Source: Leucobacter edaphi (GTDB lineage Bacteria; Actinomycetota; Actinomycetes; Actinomycetales; Microbacteriaceae). Taken from it: a stretch of 64,000 bases of DNA. The DNA is taken from assembly GCF_016522535.1 (NCBI RefSeq), contig NZ_JAEHOI010000006.1, positions 1-64,000 on the forward strand, read 5' to 3'. The notes beneath the pieces are model-generated. The model saw only the letters and a list, made by a program, of their open reading frames with translations, made no database searches and was not told the DNA's origin. The position numbers and the translations under genes were made by a program. Of this stretch, positions 8,028 through 16,716 are shown piece after piece (position 1 is the stretch's first letter; each line of letters opens with the position of its first letter).

Positions 8028-9254
8028 ATGACGCAGCCAGCACCCGCGCAGACACGCCGTGGCCGCCTCGTCGTCGTTGCGACGGTCGGGGGCCTCAGCG
8101 CCCTCACCGGCGCCCTCTACCTCTGGGCGCTCACCGCGATCCCCTCCTCCGAACCGATCGCCACGCCCGCCCAGCTGGGGTTCCTCGTTGCAAACATTGC
8201 CGCGGCCGGCCTGCTGTGGTGGCATCGAGAGTTCCCGGTCCGCGTGTACCTCGCGGTGCTCGCGGTCTACATCCTGAGTGCCCTCGCAAGCGGGTACGCG
8301 GGCAACGGCGGTCTCACGCTCGCGCTCTGGTTCTGCGTCTTCGCGCTCACGGCGTACGCTCCGATCCCACGGGCTGCCGCCTGGATCGGCGTGGGCTGGG
8401 CCCTGTGCGCGGCGCTGAAGGTTGCGCTCGCGGTCCGGGCCGGAATCTCGATCACCGCGCCGGAGGTCGCCCTCGCGATGATCGCGGATGTGGGGTTCTT
8501 CTTCATCGCGTGCGCGGCGCTCGGCCTCGGATTCCGGTTCCAGGCGAAACGGGCGCGGGACGCCGAGGAGCACTCGAGGATCGTCGAGGCCCACGCGCGC
8601 GCGGTTCACGCCGAGGCGGTCGCGAACGAACGGAACCGCCTCGCCCGCGATCTGCACGACCTCGCCGCCCACGAACTCATGGACGCGCTGCTCGCCGTGC
8701 GCGTCCTGCGGGTCGACGGCGCGGATCCCGTGCTCGCCGAGATCGAGGAGAAGACCGCTCGCGCACTCGCAAATATGCGCACCGTCGTTCGCACCCTCCG
8801 CGGCGCCGAGGACGGGGCAGGCACCCCGACCGGCGATGGGCTCCCGCTCGGAGACGCGGCGGCAGCTGCGCTCGCGGAGCTGGCCGACTCCCGGGGCGCG
8901 CGGATCACCAGCGTCATCGCCGTCGCGGAGCCCGTCAGCGACGCGGCCGCCTCGACCGTCCTGAGCGTCCTCCGCGAGTGCGTCCTCAACGCGGATCGTC
9001 ACGCAGCGGGCGTGCCCGTAACGGTCGACCTGAGATCAGCAGCCGGAGAGGTGGCGCTCACCGTGCGCAACGCCCTCGTGCCTCACCCCGGCCCGAGCAC
9101 TGAGGGAACCGGATATGGCCTGATCGGAGCAGCGGAACGAGCCAGGCTCGTCGGCGGCTCGTTTCACGCGGGCCCCGTGTCCGGCGGTCACTGGAGCGCC
9201 GAGCTCCGGCTGCCGGGGGCCACGACCGAACCACGAACGGAGACCCGCTCATGA
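8028..9254 (+). CDS. Sensor histidine kinase, DesK/NarX type (HisKA_3)
   Basis: A 408-residue membrane kinase. About five hydrophobic segments occupy residues 15-170, then a short coil, the HisKA_3 dimerisation helix with the phospho-acceptor in LARDLHDLAAHE (H210), and an HATPase domain with N-box ECVLNADRHA near 325 and G-box GTGYGLIGAAERA near 368. It would sense a signal at the membrane and phosphorylate the regulator encoded next, whose start overlaps this stop by 4 bp (ATGA). AATGAT ending 6 nt before the ATG is a plausible leaderless -10. The signal is unknown. Confidence 0.9.
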   Translation: MTQPAPAQTRRGRLVVVATVGGLSALTGALYLWALTAIPSSEPIATPAQLGFLVANIAAAGLLWWHREFPVRVYLAVLAVYILSALASGYAGNGGLTLALWFCVFALTAYAPIPRAAAWIGVGWALCAALKVALAVRAGISITAPEVALAMIADVGFFFIACAALGLGFRFQAKRARDAEEHSRIVEAHARAVHAEAVANERNRLARDLHDLAAHELMDALLAVRVLRVDGADPVLAEIEEKTARALANMRTVVRTLRGAEDGAGTPTGDGLPLGDAAAAALAELADSRGARITSVIAVAEPVSDAAASTVLSVLRECVLNADRHAAGVPVTVDLRSAAGEVALTVRNALVPHPGPSTEGTGYGLIGAAERARLVGGSFHAGPVSGGHWSAELRLPGATTEPRTETRS

Positions 9255-9958
9255 TCACCGTCCTGCTCGCCGACGACCAGCCCTCGGTGCGCCGCTCGCT
9301 CGCGATCCTCCTCGAACGCGCCGGAGACATCTCCGTGATCGCGCAGGCGGGGAGCGGCCCCGAGGCGGTCGCCCTGGCCGCGCAGCACCGGCCCGACGTC
9401 GTGCTGATGGACATCCGGATGCCCGGCGGCGACGGGCTGTCCGCGACAGCCGCGCTCGCCGGCCCGCACGCCGATCCGGCGATCCCGGTCGTCGTGATCA
9501 CGACCTTCGACCTCGACGAGTACGTCTTCGGGGCCCTCGAACGCGGCGCAGCCGGTTTCCTGCTGAAAGACGCTGCCCCGCACGAACTCGCCGACGCGGT
9601 GCGCGCGGCCGCGGCGGGTGACGGCCTGGTGTCACCCGCGGTCACCCGGCGCGTCATCCGCGAGTTCGCCCGCCGGTCTCCGCCGCCCGACTCCTCGCTC
9701 TCCCCGGAACCCCCGCTCACCGAGCGCGAGCGCGACGTGCTCCGCGCGCTCTCCGAGGGGCTCAGCAACGCGGAGATCTCCGCTCGACTGTTCGTCGAGG
9801 TGGGCACCGTGAAAACCCACGTGTCCCGCATCATCGCGAAACTCGGTGTGCGCGATCGCGTCCAGGCCGTCGTCTGGACCTCGCGGCACCCCGGCTGGGA
9901 TGCCTCCCCGTCCACACCCGATGAGCGCGATGATCGCGCCGAAAGGAACAGGAAGTGA
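9251..9958 (+). CDS. Response regulator, NarL/FixJ family
   Basis: A 235-residue regulator: receiver domain (D54 in LMDIRMPGG, with the acidic DD at 8-9 and a late lysine in LLKDA) followed by a LuxR-type HTH (LTERERDVLRALSEG, then VGTVKTHVSRIIAKLGV). The ATG overlaps the kinase stop by 4 bp, so it is the cognate regulator. The downstream membrane protein also overlaps this gene by 4 bp, making a three-gene operon and a likely accessory or target. Confidence 0.93.
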   Translation: MITVLLADDQPSVRRSLAILLERAGDISVIAQAGSGPEAVALAAQHRPDVVLMDIRMPGGDGLSATAALAGPHADPAIPVVVITTFDLDEYVFGALERGAAGFLLKDAAPHELADAVRAAAAGDGLVSPAVTRRVIREFARRSPPPDSSLSPEPPLTERERDVLRALSEGLSNAEISARLFVEVGTVKTHVSRIIAKLGVRDRVQAVVWTSRHPGWDASPSTPDERDDRAERNRK

Positions 9959-10635
9959 CCATGCACATGCACACCGACCCTGCACCGGCCGAAGGAACGC
10001 CGATCCCCAGCACGCTCGGCGCTCCCGGACCGCACGGCGCTCCCGCACCGCAGAGCGCTCCCGCGCCCCGAAACAGGGTGGGAGCGATCATCACGCTCAT
10101 CGTCGGCTCGATCCTCGTCGTCTTTGGACCCGCTCTCGGGCTGACGATCGGGGGCCTCTCGCTCATTCCCACCGCGCTCGACTTCGCGGGCCAGGTCGAG
10201 CGCGTTCACCCGAGCACCCCCATCGAGATTCCGGCCGGTGGCGAGATTCTCCTGCTCGCACCGGAGAAGGCGGTCGCATCGATCGACCCGAGCGCGTGCG
10301 CGGTGACCGGAGATGCCGCCACCGCCGCGGTGGCCGAGGCGCCGCGCACCTCGCTCAACACGCTCGTCAACGGCACGAACTACGTCTCGTTCGCGCAGGT
10401 CTCATCGGAACAGGGCGGCTCCGTGCGGATCGATTGCGCCACCACCGCCGACGTATTGACCGCGCCACCGTTCCCCGTCGGCAGCGTGCTCGGCCCGCTG
10501 GGCTGGTGGACGCTCGCGGGTGTCGGCCTCTCGGTCGTGGGGATCGTCCTGGTCATCGTCGGGATCGTGCGCCTGGTTCGCGCGCCGTCTGCGACCTCGG
10601 CCGCCGCACCGGCGCCCGCGCCCGCGGCACACTGA
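9955..10635 (+). CDS. Hypothetical membrane protein of a two-component operon
   Basis: A 226-residue protein that I do not recognise. An N-terminal Ala/Pro-rich tail contains short GAP repeats (PHGAPAPQSAPAP), followed by a transmembrane helix near 41-62, a likely extracytoplasmic region of about 110 residues with two cysteines (near 105 and 163), a second helix near 176-200 and an Ala/Pro tail. The start is a GTG overlapping the regulator stop (GTGA); an ATG 6 nt later is an alternative, and both follow AGGAACAGGAA. Its place in the operon suggests it modulates or is an output of the two-component system. Confidence 0.75.
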   Translation: MTMHMHTDPAPAEGTPIPSTLGAPGPHGAPAPQSAPAPRNRVGAIITLIVGSILVVFGPALGLTIGGLSLIPTALDFAGQVERVHPSTPIEIPAGGEILLLAPEKAVASIDPSACAVTGDAATAAVAEAPRTSLNTLVNGTNYVSFAQVSSEQGGSVRIDCATTADVLTAPPFPVGSVLGPLGWWTLAGVGLSVVGIVLVIVGIVRLVRAPSATSAAAPAPAPAAH

Positions 10636-10721
10636 CCGAGATTTCGCGCGGCGCGGGGCCCTTCCGATCCGAGATCGGGGGTGGCCGCGCGCCGCACATG
10701 CGACGAGGCAACAATAGGAGC

Positions 10722-11933
10722 ATGAGCCCATCCGACTGGTCCGACCTCCTCGCACGGGTGCGCGCGGACATCCCCGTGCTCCTCACGGAGTTCCTCGCGG
10801 AACTCGCCGCCTCACCGGGATACGAGCGCGGTCCCGTGCCGGCCGACGACCTCGAGCGCACCGCGCTGCAGGCCTTCGACGTGTTCCTCGCTCGGCTCGC
10901 GGCCCCCGAGGGGCGCTCCACCGGCAGCGAGATCCATCCCGCGGACCCCGCGGACCCCGCGGACCCCGCGCCAGGATTCCCGGAGTCGCTCGGGCGCAGG
11001 CGAGCGCGCCAAGGTGTCCCGCTCCCGGTGCTCTCGGAGGGCGTGCGGATCAACTTCCGCCTGCTCTGGCGCGCGCTCCACCGCGCCGCCGAACCCGACC
11101 TGATCGACGTGCTCGCGCGAAACGGCGAGCGGATCATCACCGTCGTCGAGGGATACGCGACGGAAGTGCAGGCAGCGTATCTCGACGAAGCGCAGATCAT
11201 GGCCCAGTTTCATCGCACCGCGCGGGAGCGTGCCCTCGCCGAGCTGTTCTCCGGCACGGCGGGGGAACCCGAGCGGGCCGTCGCGGCCGAGACGCTCGGG
11301 CTTCCGGTCGATGGCGAGTTCGAGTTGCTGGCTGTCCCGCGCACGGATCTGCCGGACGCAGTGGCTTCCGCGCGCGGGTCCGCAGGGGTGTTCAGCTACG
11401 AGGACGGCGACCTGCTCTTCGTCTTCCGACAGCGCCGTGGCGAGGCGGACTGGGCGATCGCGCGGCTACCGATCCACGCCGCCTACATTTCCCGGGTGTA
11501 CGGCGTCGGGGCGCTGGCCCACGCGTCGCGACTCGCCAGGCGGCTGTGCGAAGCGGAGGTTCGTACCGGGGTGGCGACGCTTCGATCAGCGTTCCCCGCG
11601 CTGCTGGGTGAAGAGCTCGGCCGCCTGGTCGCTGGCTTCGAGGGTGAGGTGCTGGGGCGATGGCGGAGCACCGATCCGGGTGAGCGTGCCCGCCTGCGCG
11701 AGACCGTCGACGCGTTCCTCCGCTCCGGCTCGGTGAAAGAAGCCGGGGAGGAGCTGTTTCTCCACCGGAACACCGTGTTCAAGCGGCTCCGCTCCTTCGA
11801 GGACGTCACCGGGCTCGATGTCACGATTCCGCGCGACGCGACGATCGCGCTCGTGCTCCTGTCGGCGCCGGGTGCGGACGGCGACGACGCAGCCGGCCCC
11901 CCGCCCTCCTCGGGTGCATCTGCACACTTCTGA
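10722..11933 (+). CDS. PucR/CdaR-type helix-turn-helix regulator (paralogue of 1608-2783)
   Basis: A 403-residue regulator with the same layout as the one at 1608: an N-terminal helical region with a PGYERGPVP motif (the paralogue has PGYDPPPVP), a central variable region, and a C-terminal PucR HTH (ELFLHRNTVFKRLRSF then VTGLDV). A short in-frame triplication of a 9-bp unit (near 10939-10968) encodes ADPADPADP in a linker. ATG 10722 was chosen; an in-frame ATG at 10698 lacks any ribosome site. It lies 111 bp upstream of an ArgE/DapE-like M20 hydrolase on the same strand, its likely target. Confidence 0.83.
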   Translation: MSPSDWSDLLARVRADIPVLLTEFLAELAASPGYERGPVPADDLERTALQAFDVFLARLAAPEGRSTGSEIHPADPADPADPAPGFPESLGRRRARQGVPLPVLSEGVRINFRLLWRALHRAAEPDLIDVLARNGERIITVVEGYATEVQAAYLDEAQIMAQFHRTARERALAELFSGTAGEPERAVAAETLGLPVDGEFELLAVPRTDLPDAVASARGSAGVFSYEDGDLLFVFRQRRGEADWAIARLPIHAAYISRVYGVGALAHASRLARRLCEAEVRTGVATLRSAFPALLGEELGRLVAGFEGEVLGRWRSTDPGERARLRETVDAFLRSGSVKEAGEELFLHRNTVFKRLRSFEDVTGLDVTIPRDATIALVLLSAPGADGDDAAGPPPSSGASAHF

Positions 11934-11948
11934 GCCGAAATCGGCTCA
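11931..11948. promoter_or_regulatory. 18-bp palindrome between the PucR-type gene and the M20 gene
   Basis: TGAGCCGAAATCGGCTCA is an 8-bp perfect inverted repeat around AA and begins at the regulator stop codon. It is followed by three related copies of a CACAC(T/C)TCTG-like motif spread over 11922-11985. It may be a terminator stem for the regulator gene or an operator for the downstream hydrolase, whose likely -10 is TAGGCT at 11981-11986. Confidence 0.4.
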
Positions 11949-12044
11949 CTTTCACACCTCTGGCGCTGCATTCTGACATCTAGGCTCGGAATATCCGGCG
12001 CAGGGCACCGCCGCCCGCCGGTTCCGACCGTCAGAGAGGACCCC

Positions 12045-13337
12045 ATGCTTTCCGAAGACCTCACCACCCGTATCCTCGCCGCCGTCGACGCCCAGTTCGA
12101 TGCCCAGCTCGAGCGCACCGCCGAACTCGTCGCAACCCCATCGCTGCGGGCAGGCGAGGAGCCCGCGCAGGACCTCATCGAGCAGCAACTCCGCGACCTC
12201 GGCCTCGATATCGACCGCTGGACGATCGACTCGGAGGAGCTGCGCGCGCACCCCGGGTTCGGCAAGCCGACGGTCGACTACAGCGTGATGACCAATGTCG
12301 TCGGCACCTATCGCCCTCGAGAGGAGTCCGGCCGGTCGCTGATCCTGAACGGGCACATCGACGTGGTGCCCGAGGGGCCCGAGGAGCAGTGGTCGCGGTC
12401 GCCGTGGGACTCCGAGATCCGCGACGGCTGGATGTACGGTCGCGGCGCCGGCGACATGAAGGCGGGCCTGATCGCGAACCTGTTCGCGTTCGATGCGATC
12501 CGTAAGGCCGGTCTCGAGCTCACGGGTCGCGTGCACCTGCAGTCCGTCGTCGAGGAGGAGTGCACGGGCAACGGTTCACTCGCTGCGCTGCTGCGCGGGT
12601 ACACGGCTGACGCCGTGATCATCTCGGAGCCGGAGGAGGATTCCCTGGTCCGGGCGAACGTCGGCGTGCTGTGGTTCACGGTGCGAGTGTCGGGCAACCC
12701 GACGCATCCACGCGAGATGGCGAACGGGTTCAACGCGATCGACGCCGCCTACGAGGTGATCGGCGCGCTGCGCGAGCTCGAGGAGGAGTGGAACTCGCAG
12801 CGGGGTGATCACCCGTACTTCGAGGATCTGGATCACCCGATCAACTTCAATATCGGCGGGATCAGCGGCGGCGACTGGCCGTCGAGCGTACCCGCCTGGT
12901 GCGAGCTGCGCGTGCGCGTCGCCACCTACCCGGGCACGACCGCCGACGACGCGTGGGCGGAGATCGTGCGCTGCGTCGAGACGGCGGCCGCCGGTTCCGA
13001 GGGCGTCCACGGGTCACGGCCGTCCTTCGACGTGCGCCTCACCCCCGACGGCTTCTACGCCGAGGGGTACGTGCTCGAGCCGGGCAGCGATGCGGAGGCT
13101 CTCCTCGAGGAGACGCACCGCGCGGCTTTCGATCGAGAGCTCACGAGTTTCACGACGCCCGGCTACCTCGACGGTCGCGTCTTCGTGAACTACGGCGACA
13201 TGCCGACCCTCGTTTACGGCCCCGTGTCCGAGAGCATCCACGGCTTCGATGAGCGAGTGAGCATCGAGTCGGTGCGACGCTGCACGAAGTCGATGGCCCT
13301 GTTCATCGCGTCCTGGTGCGGGGTTCGGGAGGGGTGA
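12045..13337 (+). CDS. ArgE/DapE family deacylase (M20 hydrolase)
   Basis: A 430-residue zinc hydrolase. NGHIDVVP (H104, D106), GRGAGDMKAG (D137), and VEEECTG (catalytic E170, metal E171) are the canonical M20A motifs, with a dimerisation domain between about 205 and 325. It would remove an acyl or succinyl group from an amino acid or related amine; ArgE, DapE and broader deacylases cannot be told apart here. The start is well set by GAGAGGA 4 nt before the ATG. It is likely regulated by the PucR-type protein encoded upstream. No biosynthetic partners are nearby, which favours a catabolic role. Confidence 0.88.
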   Translation: MLSEDLTTRILAAVDAQFDAQLERTAELVATPSLRAGEEPAQDLIEQQLRDLGLDIDRWTIDSEELRAHPGFGKPTVDYSVMTNVVGTYRPREESGRSLILNGHIDVVPEGPEEQWSRSPWDSEIRDGWMYGRGAGDMKAGLIANLFAFDAIRKAGLELTGRVHLQSVVEEECTGNGSLAALLRGYTADAVIISEPEEDSLVRANVGVLWFTVRVSGNPTHPREMANGFNAIDAAYEVIGALRELEEEWNSQRGDHPYFEDLDHPINFNIGGISGGDWPSSVPAWCELRVRVATYPGTTADDAWAEIVRCVETAAAGSEGVHGSRPSFDVRLTPDGFYAEGYVLEPGSDAEALLEETHRAAFDRELTSFTTPGYLDGRVFVNYGDMPTLVYGPVSESIHGFDERVSIESVRRCTKSMALFIASWCGVREG

Positions 13338-13372
13338 GCCCTGCGGGTGAAGGGTGAGGGGTGAGGGGTGAG
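13331..13372. repeat. GGGGTGA short tandem repeats after the M20 gene
   Basis: GGGGTGA/GGGTGA units recur five times, starting in the stop codon of the M20 gene and continuing with three perfect 7-bp periods at 13351-13371. The array at 2783-2866 has the same GGGTGA core in its 14-bp units and also overlaps the stop codon of an M20 gene. Confidence 0.7.
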
Positions 13373-13379
13373 CCCGCGA

Positions 13380-13604
13380 TTACGCCGGCTCCCCCTCGCC
13401 CCATTCCATCCCGCGCGCCTCGAGCTCCTCGCTCAGGATCCGGATCGCCCGAGGCCCGACCCCGTGCAGCGCGAGCAGCCTGGCCGATCCCGCTGCCGCG
13501 ACGTCGGCGAGCGAGGTGAGGCCAGCGGCGGCGAGAGCGCGCGTGGCCGGGCGGCCGATCTTCGGGAGGTCGCCGATCCGGTCGGGGGTGTCACTCGCGC
13601 TCAT
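13380..13604 (-). CDS. Small helix-hairpin-helix protein
   Basis: A 74-residue protein built of two helix-hairpin-helix-like units: IGDLPKIGRPATRALAAAG and LLALHGVGPRAIRILSEEL. Stand-alone HhH proteins of this size occur widely in Actinobacteria and probably bind DNA without sequence specificity; no catalytic residues are present. TACCCT ends 6 nt before the ATG, giving a leaderless start. It is divergent from the DUF1345 gene at 13684, with 79 bp between start codons. Confidence 0.75.
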   Translation of the reverse strand: MSASDTPDRIGDLPKIGRPATRALAAAGLTSLADVAAAGSARLLALHGVGPRAIRILSEELEARGMEWGEGEPA

Positions 13605-13616
13605 GACGCCAGGGTA
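13605..13616 (-). promoter_or_regulatory. Leaderless promoter -10 (TACCCT) of the HhH gene
   Basis: Minus-strand TACCCT (13616-13611) is 6 nt from the ATG at 13604, with no ribosome site. Confidence 0.5.
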
Positions 13617-13670
13617 CGCCCCCTCGCCTCGCGGTGCGCGATCACGCGACCCACTTTCGATCCGGGCCGA

Positions 13671-13683
13671 TATGATTGCGGGG
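13671..13683 (+). promoter_or_regulatory. Leaderless promoter -10 (TATGAT) of the DUF1345 gene
   Basis: TATGAT at 13671-13676 ends 7 nt before the ATG at 13684. This is the reason to prefer that ATG over the in-frame ATG at 13672, which lies inside the hexamer. Confidence 0.55.
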
Positions 13684-14409
13684 ATGTTGAGCCGCCGAAC
13701 CCCGAGAGATATCCCGCTCCGCTTCGACGACGGCTTCCGCACCGTGATCGCGACCATCACCTCGATTCCGTTCCTCGCGCTCGCCCTCCTCGGCATTCGG
13801 CTCGACCGCGGATTCGAGATCACGAGCCCTGAGCTCATCTTCGCCGGGGTGTGCGGATCCTTCGCCGTGTTCTTCATCGTCTACCTCGTCTGGACGCACC
13901 GGATCTTCTCGCGCACCCCGGCCGAGGAGCTCAAGCTGATCGCGGCGACCCAGAGCAGGCAGAGGCCGAGCGGCTACGCCCGCGCGCTCGGCGTGCAGTC
14001 GGCCGAGAGCTTCGCGATGATGGCGGCCTTTGCCGCGCTCGCCGTGGCCATCGCCGCCGCGATCGTGGGCGCGCGCAGCGGCGGGATCTGGCTCACCGCG
14101 CTCGTGCTCCTCACGGTGGGGCTCGCCTGGGCCACCGTGGCCTATGCGTTCGCGCTGAGGTATCTGCGCCTCAACGCGGTGGGCGAGACGATCGAGTTCG
14201 ACATTCGCGAGGATCCCGGCTTCCCCGAGTTCCTGTCGATGGGGATCATGGTGTCGGCGATCGGCGCGATGTCGGCCGGCACTCCGCGCACGAGCGCGAG
14301 CCTCACGGCGGTGCGCGTGCACACCTCCCTGTCCTTCGCGTTCAACGCCCTGATCATCGCGATGACCGTGTCCCTGATCGCGACGCTCGTCGCCGGGGCG
14401 GCGGCGTAG
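13684..14409 (+). CDS. DUF1345-type membrane protein
   Basis: A 241-residue protein with five to six transmembrane helices. The order of helices and the C-terminal block (TAVRVHTSLSFAFNALI) after a stretch WATVAYAFALRYLRL resemble DUF1345 proteins, whose function is unknown. No enzyme motifs are visible. Start chosen from the TATGAT hexamer 7 nt upstream. It is convergent with the MMPL exporter gene. Confidence 0.7.
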   Translation: MLSRRTPRDIPLRFDDGFRTVIATITSIPFLALALLGIRLDRGFEITSPELIFAGVCGSFAVFFIVYLVWTHRIFSRTPAEELKLIAATQSRQRPSGYARALGVQSAESFAMMAAFAALAVAIAAAIVGARSGGIWLTALVLLTVGLAWATVAYAFALRYLRLNAVGETIEFDIREDPGFPEFLSMGIMVSAIGAMSAGTPRTSASLTAVRVHTSLSFAFNALIIAMTVSLIATLVAGAAA

Positions 14410-14454
14410 GCCGATCCGTCCCCGCCCCGCGGCACACCGCCGCGCCGGTCCGGA

Positions 14455-16653
14455 CTATTCGCCGCCCCGCGCGAGCCGCGACGGCCACCAGACCTTACGG
14501 CCGATGTCGGTCGCGAGCGCCGGCACGAGCAGCGATCGCACGATGAAGGTGTCGAGCAGCACGCCGAACGCCACGATGAACGCGATCTGCGCGAGGAACA
14601 GGATCGGAATCACCGCGAGGGCCGCGAACGTCGCCGCGAGCACGAGGCCGGCTGAGGTGATCACGCCGCCCGTGATCGCGAGGCCGCGCGAGATTCCCTC
14701 GCGCGTGCCGTGCGCGATCGATTCCTCCCGTACGCGCGTCATGAGGAAGATGTTGTAGTCGATACCGAGCGCGACGAGGAACACGAAGCCGTAGAGCGGC
14801 ACCGCCGGGTCCGCTCCCGGGAACTGGAACACGTGCGTGAACACGAGGCCCGCCACCCCGAGGGCCGTGCCGAAGGACAGCACGGTCGTCGCGATGAGGA
14901 TCAGCGGGGCCACGATCGAGCGCAGGAGCACCATCAGGATCAGGAGAATCACGAGCAGCACGACCGGGATGATGAGCGTGCGATCGTGGATCGAGGCGTC
15001 ATTCGTGTCGACCGCGGTTGCCGTGACGCCGCCGACGATGGTGCTCGACTCGTCGAACTCGGCCCGGGCCGCACGAACCACCGACTCGGCCTCCTCCGAG
15101 TCCGCCGCGGCGCTCAGCGTGGCCTGCAGGAGGACGTCCCCGTGCGAGACGGTCGGCTCCGGGGCCGGCGTGCCCGGAGGGCCCTGCGCCTGGATCCCCT
15201 CGGCGGTCACCGCGGCGGTCCCGCTCGGCGAGTCGGCGGCCGCGACGGCGACGCTGTCGACTCCGTCGAGCCCCCTGAGCGTGCTCGCCGTCTGCTCGAG
15301 TTCGTCCTCCGGCGTGATGACGTACATCGGACTTCCTGATCCGCCCGGGAAATGCTCGCCGAGCGCGCGCTGGCCGTCGCGGGCCTCGCTTGACCCGAGC
15401 ACGAGATCGGACTGCGGGACGCCGTTCGCCTCGAGCTGCGAAGCGCCGACGACGCCGACCGCGAGCACCAGCACCGTGCTCACCCAGATCGCTCGCGGAT
15501 GCGCACGGACGATCCGCGCGAGGCGCGCCCACAGGCCCGTCGGCATCCCGTGCTCCTCGGCGACGACCTCCGGCTCGTAGCGCGGACGCTTCGGCCAGAA
15601 GGCTGCCCGCCCGAACGCGAACAGGATCGCCGGCAGGAGCGTCAGCGCAGCGAGCATCGCGAACACGATCCCCACCGCTGCGACCGGACCGAGCGAGCTG
15701 TTGGACTTCAGGTCGGAAAGCAGCAGACACAGCAGCCCCGCGATCACGGTGCCGCCCGAGGCGAGGATCGGCTCGAGCGATCCGCGCAGCGCGTTCCGGG
15801 TGGCCGTGCCTCGATCCTGCGTCTTCCGCAGCTCCTCGCGGTACCGGGACACGTACAGCAGCGAGTAGTCGGTTGCCGCACCGATCACCAGGATGAACAG
15901 GATGCCCTGCGTCTGTCCGGAGAGCATGAACAGGCCCCACTTCGCGAGCCACCAGTTGACGAGCAGCGCGACCGTGAGCGCCATCATGCTCGTGGTGAGG
16001 ACCGCGACCGGCAGCAGCAGCGAGCGGTACACGACCACGAGGATCACGAACACCGCGAGCAGCGCGACGCCCAGGAGCAGTCCGTCGATGCCCGAGAACG
16101 CGGCGACCAGATCGGCGGTGAACCCTGCCGGGCCCGTCACATAGACCGCGATGCCCTCCGGCGCGGCCGCGCGGAGCTTGTCCCCGATCGCCGCCGTGGT
16201 GTCACCCACATCGTCCTTGCTCTCGATCGGTACGAACACCTGGGCGGCCTTGCCGTCCTCGGAGGGGATGAGGGGTGAGATGTCGTCAGTCACCCCGGGA
16301 ACCGTGTCGGGGAGGTCCGCGACGGTCTTGCCGAGCGATTCGAGCTGCGCCGGGGTGAGTTCGCGCTCACCCGCGAGCACCACCACGGCGGGAATCGCCT
16401 CCGAGTCGCGGAACTCTGCGAGGCGTTCCTGCACCCGCGTCGCGTCGGCGGAACTCGGCAGGTAGGCGGTCTGCTCGTTGGAGGAGACCTCGCTCACCTT
16501 GCCGAAGTAGGGTCCGCCGATCCCCCCGACGCCCACCCAGACCAGGATCAGGAGCGCAGGGATGAGGATCCTCGCCCAGCGGCCGCCTCGCGAGCGTCCG
16601 TGCTTCGGATTCGGGTCCGCCTGTGCAAGATCCGTGTTCATGACCGCCCCCAT
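14455..16653 (-). CDS. MMPL/RND family transporter
   Basis: A 732-residue exporter of the actinobacterial MMPL class: two repeats, each with one N-terminal helix, a periplasm-side loop of ~150 residues and a five-helix bundle. The paired motifs GAATDYSLLYVSRYREE (first half) and GIDYNIFLMTRVREE (second half) contain the Asp/Tyr pairs used for proton relay. Such proteins export lipids, siderophores or drugs. The ATG at 16653 follows AGGT; an ATG 12 nt in is an alternative. It is divergent from a MarR regulator with repeated CTAGCCAAG motifs between them, suggesting repression relieved by a toxic ligand. Confidence 0.92.
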   Translation of the reverse strand: MGAVMNTDLAQADPNPKHGRSRGGRWARILIPALLILVWVGVGGIGGPYFGKVSEVSSNEQTAYLPSSADATRVQERLAEFRDSEAIPAVVVLAGERELTPAQLESLGKTVADLPDTVPGVTDDISPLIPSEDGKAAQVFVPIESKDDVGDTTAAIGDKLRAAAPEGIAVYVTGPAGFTADLVAAFSGIDGLLLGVALLAVFVILVVVYRSLLLPVAVLTTSMMALTVALLVNWWLAKWGLFMLSGQTQGILFILVIGAATDYSLLYVSRYREELRKTQDRGTATRNALRGSLEPILASGGTVIAGLLCLLLSDLKSNSSLGPVAAVGIVFAMLAALTLLPAILFAFGRAAFWPKRPRYEPEVVAEEHGMPTGLWARLARIVRAHPRAIWVSTVLVLAVGVVGASQLEANGVPQSDLVLGSSEARDGQRALGEHFPGGSGSPMYVITPEDELEQTASTLRGLDGVDSVAVAAADSPSGTAAVTAEGIQAQGPPGTPAPEPTVSHGDVLLQATLSAAADSEEAESVVRAARAEFDESSTIVGGVTATAVDTNDASIHDRTLIIPVVLLVILLILMVLLRSIVAPLILIATTVLSFGTALGVAGLVFTHVFQFPGADPAVPLYGFVFLVALGIDYNIFLMTRVREESIAHGTREGISRGLAITGGVITSAGLVLAATFAALAVIPILFLAQIAFIVAFGVLLDTFIVRSLLVPALATDIGRKVWWPSRLARGGE

Positions 16654-16659
16654 TTTTAC

Positions 16660-16685
16660 CTAGCCAAGTTAGTTTACTAGCCAAG
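16660..16685. promoter_or_regulatory. MarR operator candidate between MMPL and MarR genes
   Basis: The 9-mer CTAGCCAAG occurs at 16660-16668 and 16677-16685, and the palindrome TAGTTTACTA (16670-16679) bridges the two copies. The region is AT-rich against its surroundings and overlaps a likely exporter -10 (TAAACT on the minus strand). It suits autoregulation plus control of the exporter by the MarR protein. Confidence 0.55.
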
Positions 16686-16704
16686 GTGTATAGATCGTTT
16701 GGGA

Positions 16705-16716
16705 TAATATAGCACC
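16705..16716 (+). promoter_or_regulatory. Leaderless promoter -10 (TAATAT) of the MarR gene
   Basis: TAATAT (16705-16710) ends 6 nt before the ATG at 16717; no ribosome site is present. Confidence 0.55.

Noticed and set aside
6155-9002. N-terminal extension of the acyl-CoA ligase and a 407-codon antisense frame over the kinase
   Set aside because: Both are high-GC shadow frames; the ligase start is fixed by TACCCT-N6-ATG and the family N terminus.
14504-16465. Several plus-strand frames over the MMPL gene
   Set aside because: Antisense shadows typical of high-GC DNA; composition is Arg/Asp/Glu or Ser/Thr low complexity.
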